DNA from: an uncultured Winogradskyella sp.
Lineage (GTDB): Bacteria > Bacteroidota > Bacteroidia > Flavobacteriales > Flavobacteriaceae
DNA length: 64,000 bases
Assembly (NCBI RefSeq): GCF_947495255.1
Contig: NZ_CANLYI010000009.1
Location: forward strand, 124,001-188,000
Direction: 5' to 3'
Shown here: in pieces, positions 9,159-18,498 of the stretch
How the letters are laid out: every line of letters starts with the position of its first letter
How positions within the stretch are numbered: the stretch's first letter is position 1
Position numbers and translations under genes: made by a program
The notes under the pieces: model-generated
Database searches by the model: none
The model's input: only the letters and a program-made list of their open reading frames with translations
What the model was told of the DNA's origin: nothing

Positions 9159-10412
9159 ATGAAACGAATACTATATTTATTTGCAGCTTTAGTCGCTATA
9201 AGCACAACTGCATTCGCAACCAACGACACAACAACAGAAGCAGAATCAGAAGCTTCAATCGATAACTATGTGAGAGGTTATGGTAAGTCTTTCATCTTTA
9301 ATGAAGCAGGAATTGAATTTTCAGTTTTCGCTGATGGTCAATTTGATTTTTATTTACCAAATTACGGACCAGATGTAAACGTAGATATTGATACACCTGG
9401 TTTCAGTTTAAGTTTTAACTCTGGTTATGATTACAATCCATATTTACAATATGACGAGTTTGGAGCTATTATTCAAATTGAAAACACACCTATATATTAT
9501 GACTACTACGGTCGTGTAAATCAAATAGGAAATATTTTTATCAACTATAACGGATTTGGTAGAATAAACAGAATTGGAGGTCTAAATATTTATTATAGAA
9601 ATAATGCTTATTGGAGATATGATGGATTCATCAACTCATACAACAGAGCATATGTTTACAGACCATGGCACAGGTTTTATGCAACACCTCATATTAATTT
9701 CTGTATTGTACATGTTAATCCATACAGACAATATTATACTCCTGTAAGACATATATATTACAGACCATATACTAATAATGTAAGACATTATAATATTGTA
9801 AGACGCGATAATGGACATGTAACGAGACGTAATAACACAGTTAGAAATACACGTAGATATGCTCAAACACCAAGAAACAAAACAGAAAGAAGTTTAAGAA
9901 CTCGTGTAACACGCAGTAATAAAGCAATTGCAACTACAAGAGCAACACGTTTAAGTGAAAAAAATGCGACAAGAACAACTAGTAATACAAATGCAACAAC
10001 AAGAACTAGTACGAGACGTGTTTCTGATAAAGCAACACCAACGCGCACTAATACAAGAGTAAATACACCTACTAGAACAAGTACAACTAGAAAAGCAAAT
10101 ACAGTACGTTCTAATACTAAAGTGAATACTCCAACAAGAACAACACGTAGTAGTAATGCAACATCCACGAGAAATTCGAGAAATAATGTGACCAGAAGTA
10201 ACAATTCTGTGTCTAACAAGAGAACAGTAACTAGTAAACCAAGAACGGTTTCTACAAGATCAAGTAATAACACTAGATCACAAAGTACTAAACAAAGAAG
10301 TATAACAGTTCAGAATAAAAGAAAATCATCGTCTGTAAAAAGCGGATCTAACACAAGTAGAAAGAGCAACCAAAGTTCTACTAGATCTAACTCAAGACGA
10401 TCAAGAGCATAA
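9159..10412 (+). CDS. Secreted protein with long Arg/Thr/Ser/Asn-rich basic tail
   Basis: A 417-aa protein with a Sec signal (MKRILYLFAALVAISTTAFA). Residues ~25-165 match the preceding paralogue (FADGQFDF; GRVNQIGNIFINYNGFGRINRIGG). Residues ~165-220 are rich in Tyr, His and Arg. From ~225 to the end there is a low-complexity, strongly basic tail built from repeats such as NTRVNTPTRT and NTKVNTPTRT with almost no acidic residue. The tail could bind extracellular DNA, polyanionic glycans or the cell surface, but that is inference. It has its own sigma-54-type promoter and terminator. Confidence 0.7.
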   Translation: MKRILYLFAALVAISTTAFATNDTTTEAESEASIDNYVRGYGKSFIFNEAGIEFSVFADGQFDFYLPNYGPDVNVDIDTPGFSLSFNSGYDYNPYLQYDEFGAIIQIENTPIYYDYYGRVNQIGNIFINYNGFGRINRIGGLNIYYRNNAYWRYDGFINSYNRAYVYRPWHRFYATPHINFCIVHVNPYRQYYTPVRHIYYRPYTNNVRHYNIVRRDNGHVTRRNNTVRNTRRYAQTPRNKTERSLRTRVTRSNKAIATTRATRLSEKNATRTTSNTNATTRTSTRRVSDKATPTRTNTRVNTPTRTSTTRKANTVRSNTKVNTPTRTTRSSNATSTRNSRNNVTRSNNSVSNKRTVTSKPRTVSTRSSNNTRSQSTKQRSITVQNKRKSSSVKSGSNTSRKSNQSSTRSNSRRSRA

Positions 10413-10434
10413 AAAGTTTTTTTGGTTGGTTAGG

Positions 10435-10482
10435 ATGTCCCGTATGATGTATGCCTCAGAGCACCTTACGGGACATTTTTGT
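10435..10482 (+). terminator. Intrinsic terminator
   Basis: ATGTCCCGTA (10435-10444) pairs with TACGGGACAT (10467-10476), followed by a T-run. Confidence 0.9.
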
Positions 10483-10516
10483 AATATAGATTCTTGCTAT
10501 TGCAGGAATTTCTATT

Positions 10517-11977
10517 TTACTTCAATCTTAAATACTTCTTTATCTGATTTGAAATATCCTCCGAAACATTCAACTTATAAATAACCATAGAATAAATTAA
10601 GCCTATTAACATTGATTTCAAAATTATATTCACTACAGGATGAAACGGAAAATCCCAGAAGTAAAATGCAATACTTAATACAATTAATGTGACCACAATT
10701 TTGGTTGAACTTAAAGTAAAAGGTAACATATTAAACTTTCTTTTCACAAATATAATTTTGATAGTATTATAGATAAAGACAGCCAAAAACGTAGCAAAGG
10801 CAGAACCTTCAATGCCATAAACAGGAATAAAAATAGCGTTAAGAACAATGGCCATAATAGCTAATAAAACACCAAATAATAGGACCATTTTATAATAATC
10901 ACTATTAAATAAAATCGCATTATTATTACCCAAACTATTATCGTAAAGCTTTGCTAAACTCACTATTAACACAGCAAAAAGCCCACCTGTAAATTCAGAA
11001 GGAAGAATTTCGTATAGTTGATTGATATTTAATATAATCAACAAGAATATAAATCCACTTACCACCAAAAGTGTCATAGAACTCCTTTTATATAAATCTT
11101 CTAAGGCCACATAATCTTTCTCATTAAGATATTTAGCTGTTAATGGTAACATAATTTGATGCATCGCACGTTGCGGAACAGCAATAACTGTTGCAATAAA
11201 AATAGCAACACTATAATAAGCAACTTGCTCAATATCTGGTAACATTAGACCAATCATAAACTTATCGATATCTAAAATTAGCATAGCTACTGAGCCTGCG
11301 ATAATCATTAATGTTGAATATTTTAAAATTGAAGATTGATTATCTAGTTTCTGAAATTTCAACTTTGGAAATCTCACCGAATAAGCATAAAGCTTCATTA
11401 TTATAACTCTAACAACATAAACGCCAACAAGAGAAATTATAAAATTATCTACAGTTAACCAATTAAAATAAACGGCGAACAATAATAACATAATACATAC
11501 TCTGTGAAATACCTCTTTCATTAAATTACCAAACACAGTTTGCATTTGCACTTTAGTCCAAGCGAAAAAGATTTCGAAATAAGCCATAGACACAGCTAAA
11601 ATAAAAATATGCCAAACGTAATTTTCTACAATTTGATTTTCACTAGAAAGCCAATTAACAATAGCATCATAAGCAAAATAGCCAATAATACCAGTAGGAA
11701 TTATAAATACTAAAGGCAAAAACAGCATAAGCGTTAAAAAACTATTGATACTGTTTTTAGATTTAAAAGTTGAATAGAATTTTACAATAGCATTATGAAC
11801 ACCAAATGCCATAAAAGGCATCATAATATTAGCAGCGGAAAGCAAAAAGGCAACTAAACCATAATATTGGTCCGATAAAAAATTAGTGTAAAGAAAAAGT
11901 GTATTAATAGCACCAATACCAAAACCCAAATAGGTGGTTATTGTGTTTTTAAAAGACTGGTTTAATACGATTCCCAT
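10517..11977 (-). CDS. Oligosaccharide flippase / polysaccharide biosynthesis protein (MOP superfamily)
   Basis: A 486-aa polytopic inner-membrane protein with about 12-14 hydrophobic helices throughout and short loops, fitting Wzx-like flippases that move lipid-linked sugars across the membrane. N-terminal features such as YLGFGIGAINTLFLY and GVHNAIVKFYS are typical of flavobacterial members. It is the last gene of a minus-strand run YfhO - GT4 - flippase, 46 bp after the glycosyltransferase. No polymerase or initiating transferase is adjacent, so the glycan is unknown. Confidence 0.85.
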   Translation of the reverse strand: MGIVLNQSFKNTITTYLGFGIGAINTLFLYTNFLSDQYYGLVAFLLSAANIMMPFMAFGVHNAIVKFYSTFKSKNSINSFLTLMLFLPLVFIIPTGIIGYFAYDAIVNWLSSENQIVENYVWHIFILAVSMAYFEIFFAWTKVQMQTVFGNLMKEVFHRVCIMLLLFAVYFNWLTVDNFIISLVGVYVVRVIIMKLYAYSVRFPKLKFQKLDNQSSILKYSTLMIIAGSVAMLILDIDKFMIGLMLPDIEQVAYYSVAIFIATVIAVPQRAMHQIMLPLTAKYLNEKDYVALEDLYKRSSMTLLVVSGFIFLLIILNINQLYEILPSEFTGGLFAVLIVSLAKLYDNSLGNNNAILFNSDYYKMVLLFGVLLAIMAIVLNAIFIPVYGIEGSAFATFLAVFIYNTIKIIFVKRKFNMLPFTLSSTKIVVTLIVLSIAFYFWDFPFHPVVNIILKSMLIGLIYSMVIYKLNVSEDISNQIKKYLRLK

Positions 11978-12023
11978 AGTGAGGCAAAATACAACTATTA
12001 AATTCTAAAATGAACTTTATAAA

Positions 12024-13310
12024 TTATCTATCCTTTATGATTTTACTTAACTTTTCTGTCAATGCTTTTCTGCTGTAGGGTTGTAAACCAATAGCATTTA
12101 CTTTTAAAGTTTTATTCTGAAAGGCTTCAAAATAAGTTAATAATTGTGATTTTAATTCTTCTTTTTGGTTATAATTAAAGTAGGTTCCGGTATTGGTTGA
12201 AGTGATAATTTTCTCAACATCAGCATCTTTTGGACCAATGGCTAAAATTGGTGTTTCGGAAATAAGATATTCAAAAACTTTACCAGCAATTATGGCTTTA
12301 GTGTCTTCAGAATCGATTTCTATCAATAATAGTAATTGTGATTTCATTTGAAACTTTAACGCTTCATCATGACTTACATAACCAACAACATTAACATGAT
12401 TTTTTAAACCATATTTATAAATAGAGTCTATAACATCATCACTAACTACACCTATTAATAGTAATTTAAATAATTCAGAAAAACTTTTATTCTCTTTAAT
12501 TAAATCAGAAAGTGTTTCCCATAAAACCACAGGATTTCGTTCAGATAATAAAGAACCAATATGAGATAAGGTGAATTTTTGGTCCTTCCCTTCTACTCTA
12601 ACCTTGTGCGTATCATAACCATTAGTAATAACAGTAATGGATTGTTTGGTTTTGGTTATAAACTCGTTTTTAGTATGATTACTTGTCACTATAATTTGGT
12701 CGGCTGTATTTAAAACTTTATGTTCTAAATCTAAATGTTTTGCTTTTGAAGACTCTGTTAGTTTTAAATCTTTATGATAGCCAATAGTCGTCCAAGGGTC
12801 TCTAAAATCTGCAAACCATTTTATACCTAATCTAGCCTTTAATTGCAAGCCTATTAAATGTAAACTGTGAGGTGGACCTGTTGTAATAATGGTTTCTATT
12901 TGATGTTCTTTTATATAATTTGAAAGAAATTCAACCGAAGGTTTCACCCAGTTTTTTCGAGCATCTGGAATAAAATAATTCCCTCTTACGTAAAGCATCG
13001 CTTTTTCAATCAGAGATTGCTTTTTAGTTTTTGGGATAACACCTGAGCTAATTTTCTTTGAACTTCCTTTAGAAAAAATACTAGCTAAACCATAAGGTTC
13101 ACTGATGAGTTGTTTTAAAATAGTAATGTTTTCAGGAATCTCATTTACCAAACTTTCATCTAGTATCGGATAATTTGGATTCTTAGGACAATAAACAATA
13201 GGGTCAATACCAAATTCTGGTAAATACTTAACAAATTTTAACCAACGTTGCACGCCTGGACCTCCTGCTGGTGGCCAATAATAGGTTATGATAAGTACTT
13301 TAGAATTCAT
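12024..13310 (-). CDS. Glycosyltransferase family 4 protein
   Basis: A 428-aa cytoplasmic GT-B enzyme. The N-terminus has ITYYWPPAGGPGVQRWLKF, the Gly-rich loop of GT4 donor/acceptor domains. FADFRDPWT and a GT4-like C-terminal domain (IAGKVFEYLISETPILAIG) follow. The latter is the usual nucleotide-sugar binding segment ending in an acidic residue. It starts 2 bp after YfhO and precedes the flippase, so all three probably act on one surface glycan. Donor and acceptor cannot be told from sequence. Confidence 0.88.
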   Translation of the reverse strand: MNSKVLIITYYWPPAGGPGVQRWLKFVKYLPEFGIDPIVYCPKNPNYPILDESLVNEIPENITILKQLISEPYGLASIFSKGSSKKISSGVIPKTKKQSLIEKAMLYVRGNYFIPDARKNWVKPSVEFLSNYIKEHQIETIITTGPPHSLHLIGLQLKARLGIKWFADFRDPWTTIGYHKDLKLTESSKAKHLDLEHKVLNTADQIIVTSNHTKNEFITKTKQSITVITNGYDTHKVRVEGKDQKFTLSHIGSLLSERNPVVLWETLSDLIKENKSFSELFKLLLIGVVSDDVIDSIYKYGLKNHVNVVGYVSHDEALKFQMKSQLLLLIEIDSEDTKAIIAGKVFEYLISETPILAIGPKDADVEKIITSTNTGTYFNYNQKEELKSQLLTYFEAFQNKTLKVNAIGLQPYSRKALTEKLSKIIKDR

Positions 13311-13312
13311 AT

Positions 13313-15751
13313 CTAAGCTTTCGCTTTTCTTCCTTTAAATTCAAAAAACAAACCTAACAATATAAAAATCAATAAAATAGCAGAACTAGCTAATGCTACT
13401 TTACTTCCTGTTTCAACAACTTGAGGTTCAAACTTAAATTCTATTGTGTGCTTTCCTTTTGGTAATTCTAAAGCTCTTAACACGTAATTCACTCTAAAAT
13501 GTGGTACTAATTCGCCATCGATATAAGCATCCCAACCTTGCTTGTAGTAGATTTCAGAAAATACAGCTAAACCTTCATTGGTGTTATTAGATTCATATTT
13601 TAAATAATTAGGCTTAAATTCTTTTAACTGAATTGAAGCTGTAGAATCAACTTGATATGTTGACTTCAAATTATTTTCAACCTGAACCGTTTTTTCTAAA
13701 ACAGCAGTCGTCTTAGTATTTAGACTATCTAAAGCTAAAATTTCTTGGTTAGCATCAGCGACAACTTTTAGTTTAGAAACAAACCATGCATTACCATTTG
13801 CTTCAGTATTTGTATATGGAAAAATGGTATTTTGCTCTTCTGCAATGATGTATTTAGTGTTTAACATATTGAGGACATTCATGTTGTTTTTATACACATG
13901 AAACTCTAATAACTCATTAACACGACCTAATTTCGCCGCACTATAACCCATCAATGAATTATGATAATAAGCAGCTTTTGCTGGCATCCGTTGCCCTTCA
14001 GAAGACATATCCATCACTCTAAAATGGCTTTTGTCTTTTAAGATTTCTTTATCCGCTTGATTAGGTTGATAAGGTTTATCTACTTTAACAGCTGATATAA
14101 AATTATCATTGTTAACATACTTTTTATCAACAGTAACTAAATCAAATAGAATTAATACTGCAAATACAACAACAACTAAATTTTCAGATAATTTTTTCTT
14201 TAAGAATAAGTAAATAGTTCCTGCAGATAACAACACCAAAATCAAGGTTCTAAAGGTATCTGCCGTCATTAAGGATTTTCTGTCTTCAATAACAGAATCC
14301 ATAAAGGCTTGTCCATAAGCACTAATATATTGGTCATCTCTTAAGCCTTCAAAATCAAATAACGTAGATTTAAATACTAAAAATATTAAAGCTAAACCTG
14401 CTGTGATTGCTACAGAATATAACAATGCTTTAAGTTTTTCTTCATCTTTCTGAAAGTCATTAAACAAACGAGATAACGCAAAAATCCCTAATACCGGAAT
14501 ACACAACTCTAGTATAACTTGAATTGAACTCACTGCTCTAAATTTATTATAAAACGGCACATAGTCAATAAAGAAATCCGTTAAAAAACCTAGATTTTTC
14601 CCATAAGATAATAAAAGTGATAGAATAGTTCCGCCTACTAACCACCATTTTAATCTTCCTTTTACTAAAAACAAACCTAAAACAAATAGAAATATAATTA
14701 CTGCACCAACATAAGCAGGTGCTTCCACTATAGGTTGATTTCCCCAATACATTGGTGCATTTCTGGCTGCATCTAAAGCTTCCATTGGTGAAGCTCCAAG
14801 ATTAATATAGGCTTCGTAAGTTTCAGAATCTTTACCTACATCTTCATAGTTTCCTCCACCCATAAATTTTGGAATATAAAGATTAAAGGATTCTAAAATA
14901 CCATAACTATACTCTGTAATATAACCTCTATCTAAACCTGTCGTCACCTCTTTTGGTGAACCATCTGTATTTATAGTTAAGTCACTTTGTCCACGAGCAC
15001 TTTCTTTCACATACTCTTGTGTTGCCATAATACCTGTTGCATTAAGACCAACGGCTAATATCGCAGCAACGGTTAATAAACCAACTGATTTAAAGAAATG
15101 AGGTAATACTTTTTTTCTGTAAGCATCTATCAAATAAGCCAACCCTAGAACTAATATTAGTAAAAGAAGATAATAGGTCATTTGCGGATGATTTGCCACT
15201 ATCTGAAGGCCTAAAGCAATCGAAGTTAGTAGAAACCCAAAAATGTATTTCTTTCTAAACGTGAGGACAATACCTGATAAAACCAAAGGCATATAAGCAA
15301 TAGCATGCGCTTTAGAATTATGACCAACACCTAATATAATTATAAGATAAGTGGAAAATCCAAAAGCTAATGCACCAAGTGCAGCGAGTTTAAAGTCTAC
15401 TTTTAAAGCCAATAACAGAATATAAAACCCTATAAAATATAAGAATAGATAATCTGCTGGTCTTGGCAAAAAACGTAATGCTAAGTCGAGTTTTTTAATA
15501 TAATTATGTGGATATTTTGCTCCTAACTGATACGTTGGCATACCACCAAAAGCACTGTTAGTCCAATACGTTTCTTCACCTGTAGTTTTGGCAAACTCTT
15601 TTTGTTGCTGAGCCATACCAATGTAATGCATTATATCACTTTGATTGATTTTTTTGCCTTGAAGAACAGGACTAAAATAAGCTAGAGAAACAACTACAAA
15701 TCCTATTAGAATTAAGACATGTGGCAATATACGTTTAATGGAAAATGACAT
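13313..15751 (-). CDS. YfhO family membrane protein (GT-C-like)
   Basis: An 812-aa polytopic protein: an N-terminal membrane helix, a large periplasmic loop with FGGMPTYQLGAKYPH, about ten more helices, then a C-terminal soluble domain of ~280 residues before a final helix and a basic end. YfhO proteins share the GT-C layout; some Gram-positive members are linked to teichoic-acid glycosylation. In Bacteroidota the substrate is unknown. It is first in the operon with GT4 and flippase, which supports a role in surface-glycan or lipid glycosylation. Confidence 0.85.
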   Translation of the reverse strand: MSFSIKRILPHVLILIGFVVVSLAYFSPVLQGKKINQSDIMHYIGMAQQQKEFAKTTGEETYWTNSAFGGMPTYQLGAKYPHNYIKKLDLALRFLPRPADYLFLYFIGFYILLLALKVDFKLAALGALAFGFSTYLIIILGVGHNSKAHAIAYMPLVLSGIVLTFRKKYIFGFLLTSIALGLQIVANHPQMTYYLLLLILVLGLAYLIDAYRKKVLPHFFKSVGLLTVAAILAVGLNATGIMATQEYVKESARGQSDLTINTDGSPKEVTTGLDRGYITEYSYGILESFNLYIPKFMGGGNYEDVGKDSETYEAYINLGASPMEALDAARNAPMYWGNQPIVEAPAYVGAVIIFLFVLGLFLVKGRLKWWLVGGTILSLLLSYGKNLGFLTDFFIDYVPFYNKFRAVSSIQVILELCIPVLGIFALSRLFNDFQKDEEKLKALLYSVAITAGLALIFLVFKSTLFDFEGLRDDQYISAYGQAFMDSVIEDRKSLMTADTFRTLILVLLSAGTIYLFLKKKLSENLVVVVFAVLILFDLVTVDKKYVNNDNFISAVKVDKPYQPNQADKEILKDKSHFRVMDMSSEGQRMPAKAAYYHNSLMGYSAAKLGRVNELLEFHVYKNNMNVLNMLNTKYIIAEEQNTIFPYTNTEANGNAWFVSKLKVVADANQEILALDSLNTKTTAVLEKTVQVENNLKSTYQVDSTASIQLKEFKPNYLKYESNNTNEGLAVFSEIYYKQGWDAYIDGELVPHFRVNYVLRALELPKGKHTIEFKFEPQVVETGSKVALASSAILLIFILLGLFFEFKGRKAKA

Positions 15752-15858
15752 GAGAATGCTTTAAGTTGAATGATTCTGAAAAGTAGTTATTTTTTTTGAA
15801 ACATTGCTAAAGTTTCCTTTTTACTGAATCAAACTCAGCATTAACCAAAGGAATCTAG

Positions 15859-16131
15859 CTATTCTATTTCTTCGTAATCTATATACTCGCCTACTTTTGA
15901 GTTGGAAGATTTATTTTCGTTAGGCATTTTATCAATAACCGTTTCGCCTTCTGTTTGTTTTTGTTGTTGTCTTTGCTGGTTTGGGTTTTGGAATCCGCCA
16001 AATTGACCTCCGAATTTCTCTTCAGCTTTCTTGGCTACAAAACGCACTAATAACGGCGCAAAAAGACGTGATAAAACCTTAAAACCGTAGTAAACCAATA
16101 AAATAATTAATATAGTTTTCAATAATCCCAT
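15859..16131 (-). CDS. DUF4834-type small membrane protein
   Basis: A 90-aa protein with one N-terminal membrane helix (MGLLKTILIILLVYYGFKVL), a basic stretch, a Gln/Asn-rich middle (QNPNQQRQQQKQ) and an acidic end (YIDYEEIE). This layout matches the DUF4834 family, restricted to Bacteroidota and of unknown function. It lies 107 bp upstream of yfhO on the same strand and could be co-transcribed. Confidence 0.8.
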   Translation of the reverse strand: MGLLKTILIILLVYYGFKVLSRLFAPLLVRFVAKKAEEKFGGQFGGFQNPNQQRQQQKQTEGETVIDKMPNENKSSNSKVGEYIDYEEIE

Positions 16132-16281
16132 GGACTAAGCTTCTTAAATGATAAAATTTATATTATTCAAAAATACAATTATCAACATTTATAATACGTT
16201 ATAATTCCTTAAAAAAACTATAAAATCTATATATTTGACTCAAATCTACAATAGACTGAATGGTTTTAAATCCTTAAAAAA

Positions 16282-17259
16282 ATGAGAATACTCAAATCAA
16301 CCCTTATTTTATTACTTACAATTTCCTTTAACGCTGCTTTTGCTCAATATACAGAAGTGATTAATTCTAATCGTCCTGGTGTGTCAAAAAGTGCATTTTC
16401 TGTTGGTACAGGAATTGTTCAATTTGAAACTGGAGCATATACTGTGAAAGAAGAACATGCACTAAGCAATTATGAAGTTTCTGGCTTTGGTCTCGATTTT
16501 GGACTGCGATATGGTTTACTTTTTGAAGAATTAGAATTGTCGCTTGATGGTGTTTACCAGAATGATACTTTTACTGATTATAATGGATTAATTCCGAATG
16601 AAAATAAACGTTCAAATTTTAAGAGTTTAACTATCGGTGCTAAATACTTAGTTTATGACCCTTATAAAAATGCAGAAGAAGCAAAACCTAATATTTACAG
16701 TTACCATGCAAACAGAAAATTCAATTGGAAATCATTAATACCTGCAGTTTCTATTTATGCAGGTGCAAATTTTGACACTAAAAATAATCCTTATACAGAT
16801 TATGGTATTGAAGGTTTTAGTCCAAAAATAATGATTGCAACTCAAAACAACTTTAATGGTGGTTGGGTTTTTGTAATGAACTTAATAAAGGATAGAATTG
16901 GGACAGACCAATCCGATTTTTCATATATCTTAACCTTAACACACTCTTTTACGCCTCAATGGGTTGTTTTTGGAGAAACGCAAGGTATACAAAGTGATTT
17001 TTATGCAGATAATATATTTAGGTTTGGAGGCGCTTACCTTTGGACACAAAACTTTCAATTAGATGCTAATATCGCTTTCAATACAAAAGATACACCAACA
17101 GTTTTTAATATTGCCTTTGGAGCGTCTTACCGCTTAGACTTCCATAAAGACAAGAAGATTGATAACGGTAATTCTGCAAAAGACGGAAATGGTAAAATGC
17201 GAAAACCAAAAAAGGACAAAAAGAAGAAAGAGAAAAAAACAGATGATTTTGATTCTTAA
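16282..17259 (+). CDS. Outer-membrane 'transporter' family protein (phenol MetA-like beta-barrel)
   Basis: A 325-aa protein with a Sec signal peptide (ending AAFAQ). The family-typical start SNRPGVSKSAFSVGTGIVQFETG follows, then alternating amphipathic strands consistent with a beta-barrel. The end is a very Lys-rich hydrophilic tail (KKDKKKKEKKTDD). It resembles outer-membrane proteins of the Phenol_MetA_deg/transporter group. The substrate is unknown. The next gene starts 20 bp later on the same strand. Confidence 0.7.
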   Translation: MRILKSTLILLLTISFNAAFAQYTEVINSNRPGVSKSAFSVGTGIVQFETGAYTVKEEHALSNYEVSGFGLDFGLRYGLLFEELELSLDGVYQNDTFTDYNGLIPNENKRSNFKSLTIGAKYLVYDPYKNAEEAKPNIYSYHANRKFNWKSLIPAVSIYAGANFDTKNNPYTDYGIEGFSPKIMIATQNNFNGGWVFVMNLIKDRIGTDQSDFSYILTLTHSFTPQWVVFGETQGIQSDFYADNIFRFGGAYLWTQNFQLDANIAFNTKDTPTVFNIAFGASYRLDFHKDKKIDNGNSAKDGNGKMRKPKKDKKKKEKKTDDFDS

Positions 17260-17279
17260 TTAATAGCTTTCCTAACTAC

Positions 17280-18416
17280 ATGATTACAATAAAAGAAGCC
17301 ACTTCAAAAAAGGATTTAAAGGCATTTGTTAAATTTCCTTTTTCTATTTACAAAGACTCTAAATATTGGGTTCCGCCAATTATTAAACAAGAACTAGAGA
17401 CTTTTAATAAAGATAAAAATCCCATTTTTAAAGATGCAGAAGCGCGCTTTTTCTTAGCTTATAAAAGTGATGAAATTGTCGGTAGAATTGCAGCTATTGT
17501 TAATTGGCTAGAAGTCGACAAACAAAACATCAAAAAAATGCGTTTTGGTTGGTTTGATTTTATTGATAATACTGAAGTAAGTAAAGCTTTACTGGAAACC
17601 GTTGAAAAGATAGGAAGAGAACATCAATTAAGTTACATCGAAGGCCCTGTTGGTTTTTCAAACTTAGATAAAGTTGGTGTAATGACTGAAGGTTTTGACC
17701 ATTTGGCAACAATGATTACCTGGTATAATCACCCTTACTATGTTAATCATTACAACGAACACAATTATCAAATTGAAAAAGAATACTCAGAAAGTAAATT
17801 TCCTTTTGCAAATGTAAAGCCTGAATTTTTTAAAAAAGCACAAGAACTCATTAAGCGACGTTATAAGTTAACGGCTCTTAAGTTTACAAAAACGGAAGAA
17901 GTAATGCCTTACGTGGATCGCATGTTCGATTTATTTAATGAAAGTTACGCTTCTTTATCTTCTTTTGTCGAAATCACAGACATACAAAAGGAATATTTTA
18001 AAAAGAAATTTATAAGTTTTGTTAATCCTGAATACATCAAATTTGTAGTTGACGAAAACGATACGCTTGTAGGCTTCGCTATTGTAATGCCTAGGTTTGC
18101 TGAAGCTATACAAAAAACTAAAGGTAAATTATTTCCATTTGGCTTTACACACATCTTAAAAGCTAAAAAGAATAGTAAAGACGTAATATTCTATTTAATA
18201 GGTATTCATCCAGATTATCAAAATAAGGGTGTACATGCCGTAATATTTAATGAATATTACGAAACCTTTAAAGAAAAAGGTATCCAAACTTGCTATAGAA
18301 CGCCAGAGCTAGAAGATAATTATGCGATTAAACAAATCTGGAAACATTTTGACCCTAAAGTTTATGCAAGACGTAAAACTTTTAAGAAAGACCTTAAGAT
18401 TTGTTTAAGTAATTGA
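17280..18416 (+). CDS. GNAT-fold N-acyltransferase-like protein
   Basis: A 378-aa soluble protein. The first ~130 residues (FPFSIYKDSKYWVPP, FFLAYKSDEIVGRIAAI, YIEGPVGFSN) and the C-terminal part (FYLIGIHPDYQNKGVHAVIF, the acetyl-CoA loop-like segment) resemble a duplicated GNAT fold. Close relatives are sometimes mislabelled GTP cyclohydrolase. The acceptor is unknown. It is probably co-transcribed with the outer-membrane gene before it and ends at a strong bidirectional terminator. Confidence 0.7.
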   Translation: MITIKEATSKKDLKAFVKFPFSIYKDSKYWVPPIIKQELETFNKDKNPIFKDAEARFFLAYKSDEIVGRIAAIVNWLEVDKQNIKKMRFGWFDFIDNTEVSKALLETVEKIGREHQLSYIEGPVGFSNLDKVGVMTEGFDHLATMITWYNHPYYVNHYNEHNYQIEKEYSESKFPFANVKPEFFKKAQELIKRRYKLTALKFTKTEEVMPYVDRMFDLFNESYASLSSFVEITDIQKEYFKKKFISFVNPEYIKFVVDENDTLVGFAIVMPRFAEAIQKTKGKLFPFGFTHILKAKKNSKDVIFYLIGIHPDYQNKGVHAVIFNEYYETFKEKGIQTCYRTPELEDNYAIKQIWKHFDPKVYARRKTFKKDLKICLSN

Positions 18417-18440
18417 TAAAATAGAAAAAGTTAACTAAAC

Positions 18441-18479
18441 AAAAAACAGTCATCGCAATTAAAGTGATGACCGTTTTTT
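18441..18479. terminator. Bidirectional intrinsic terminator
   Basis: An A-run, a GTCATC...GATGAC stem (18449-18454/18466-18471), and a T-run, between the convergent GNAT-like gene and the PLP enzyme gene. Confidence 0.88.
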
Positions 18480-18498
18480 ATTATCATTAAGTGAATAA

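Noticed and set aside
9863..10273. 136-aa Leu/Val-rich open frame on the minus strand
   Set aside because: It is the antisense shadow of the repetitive Thr/Arg/Ser tail of the secreted protein; codons of the low-complexity tail rarely give stops in this frame.
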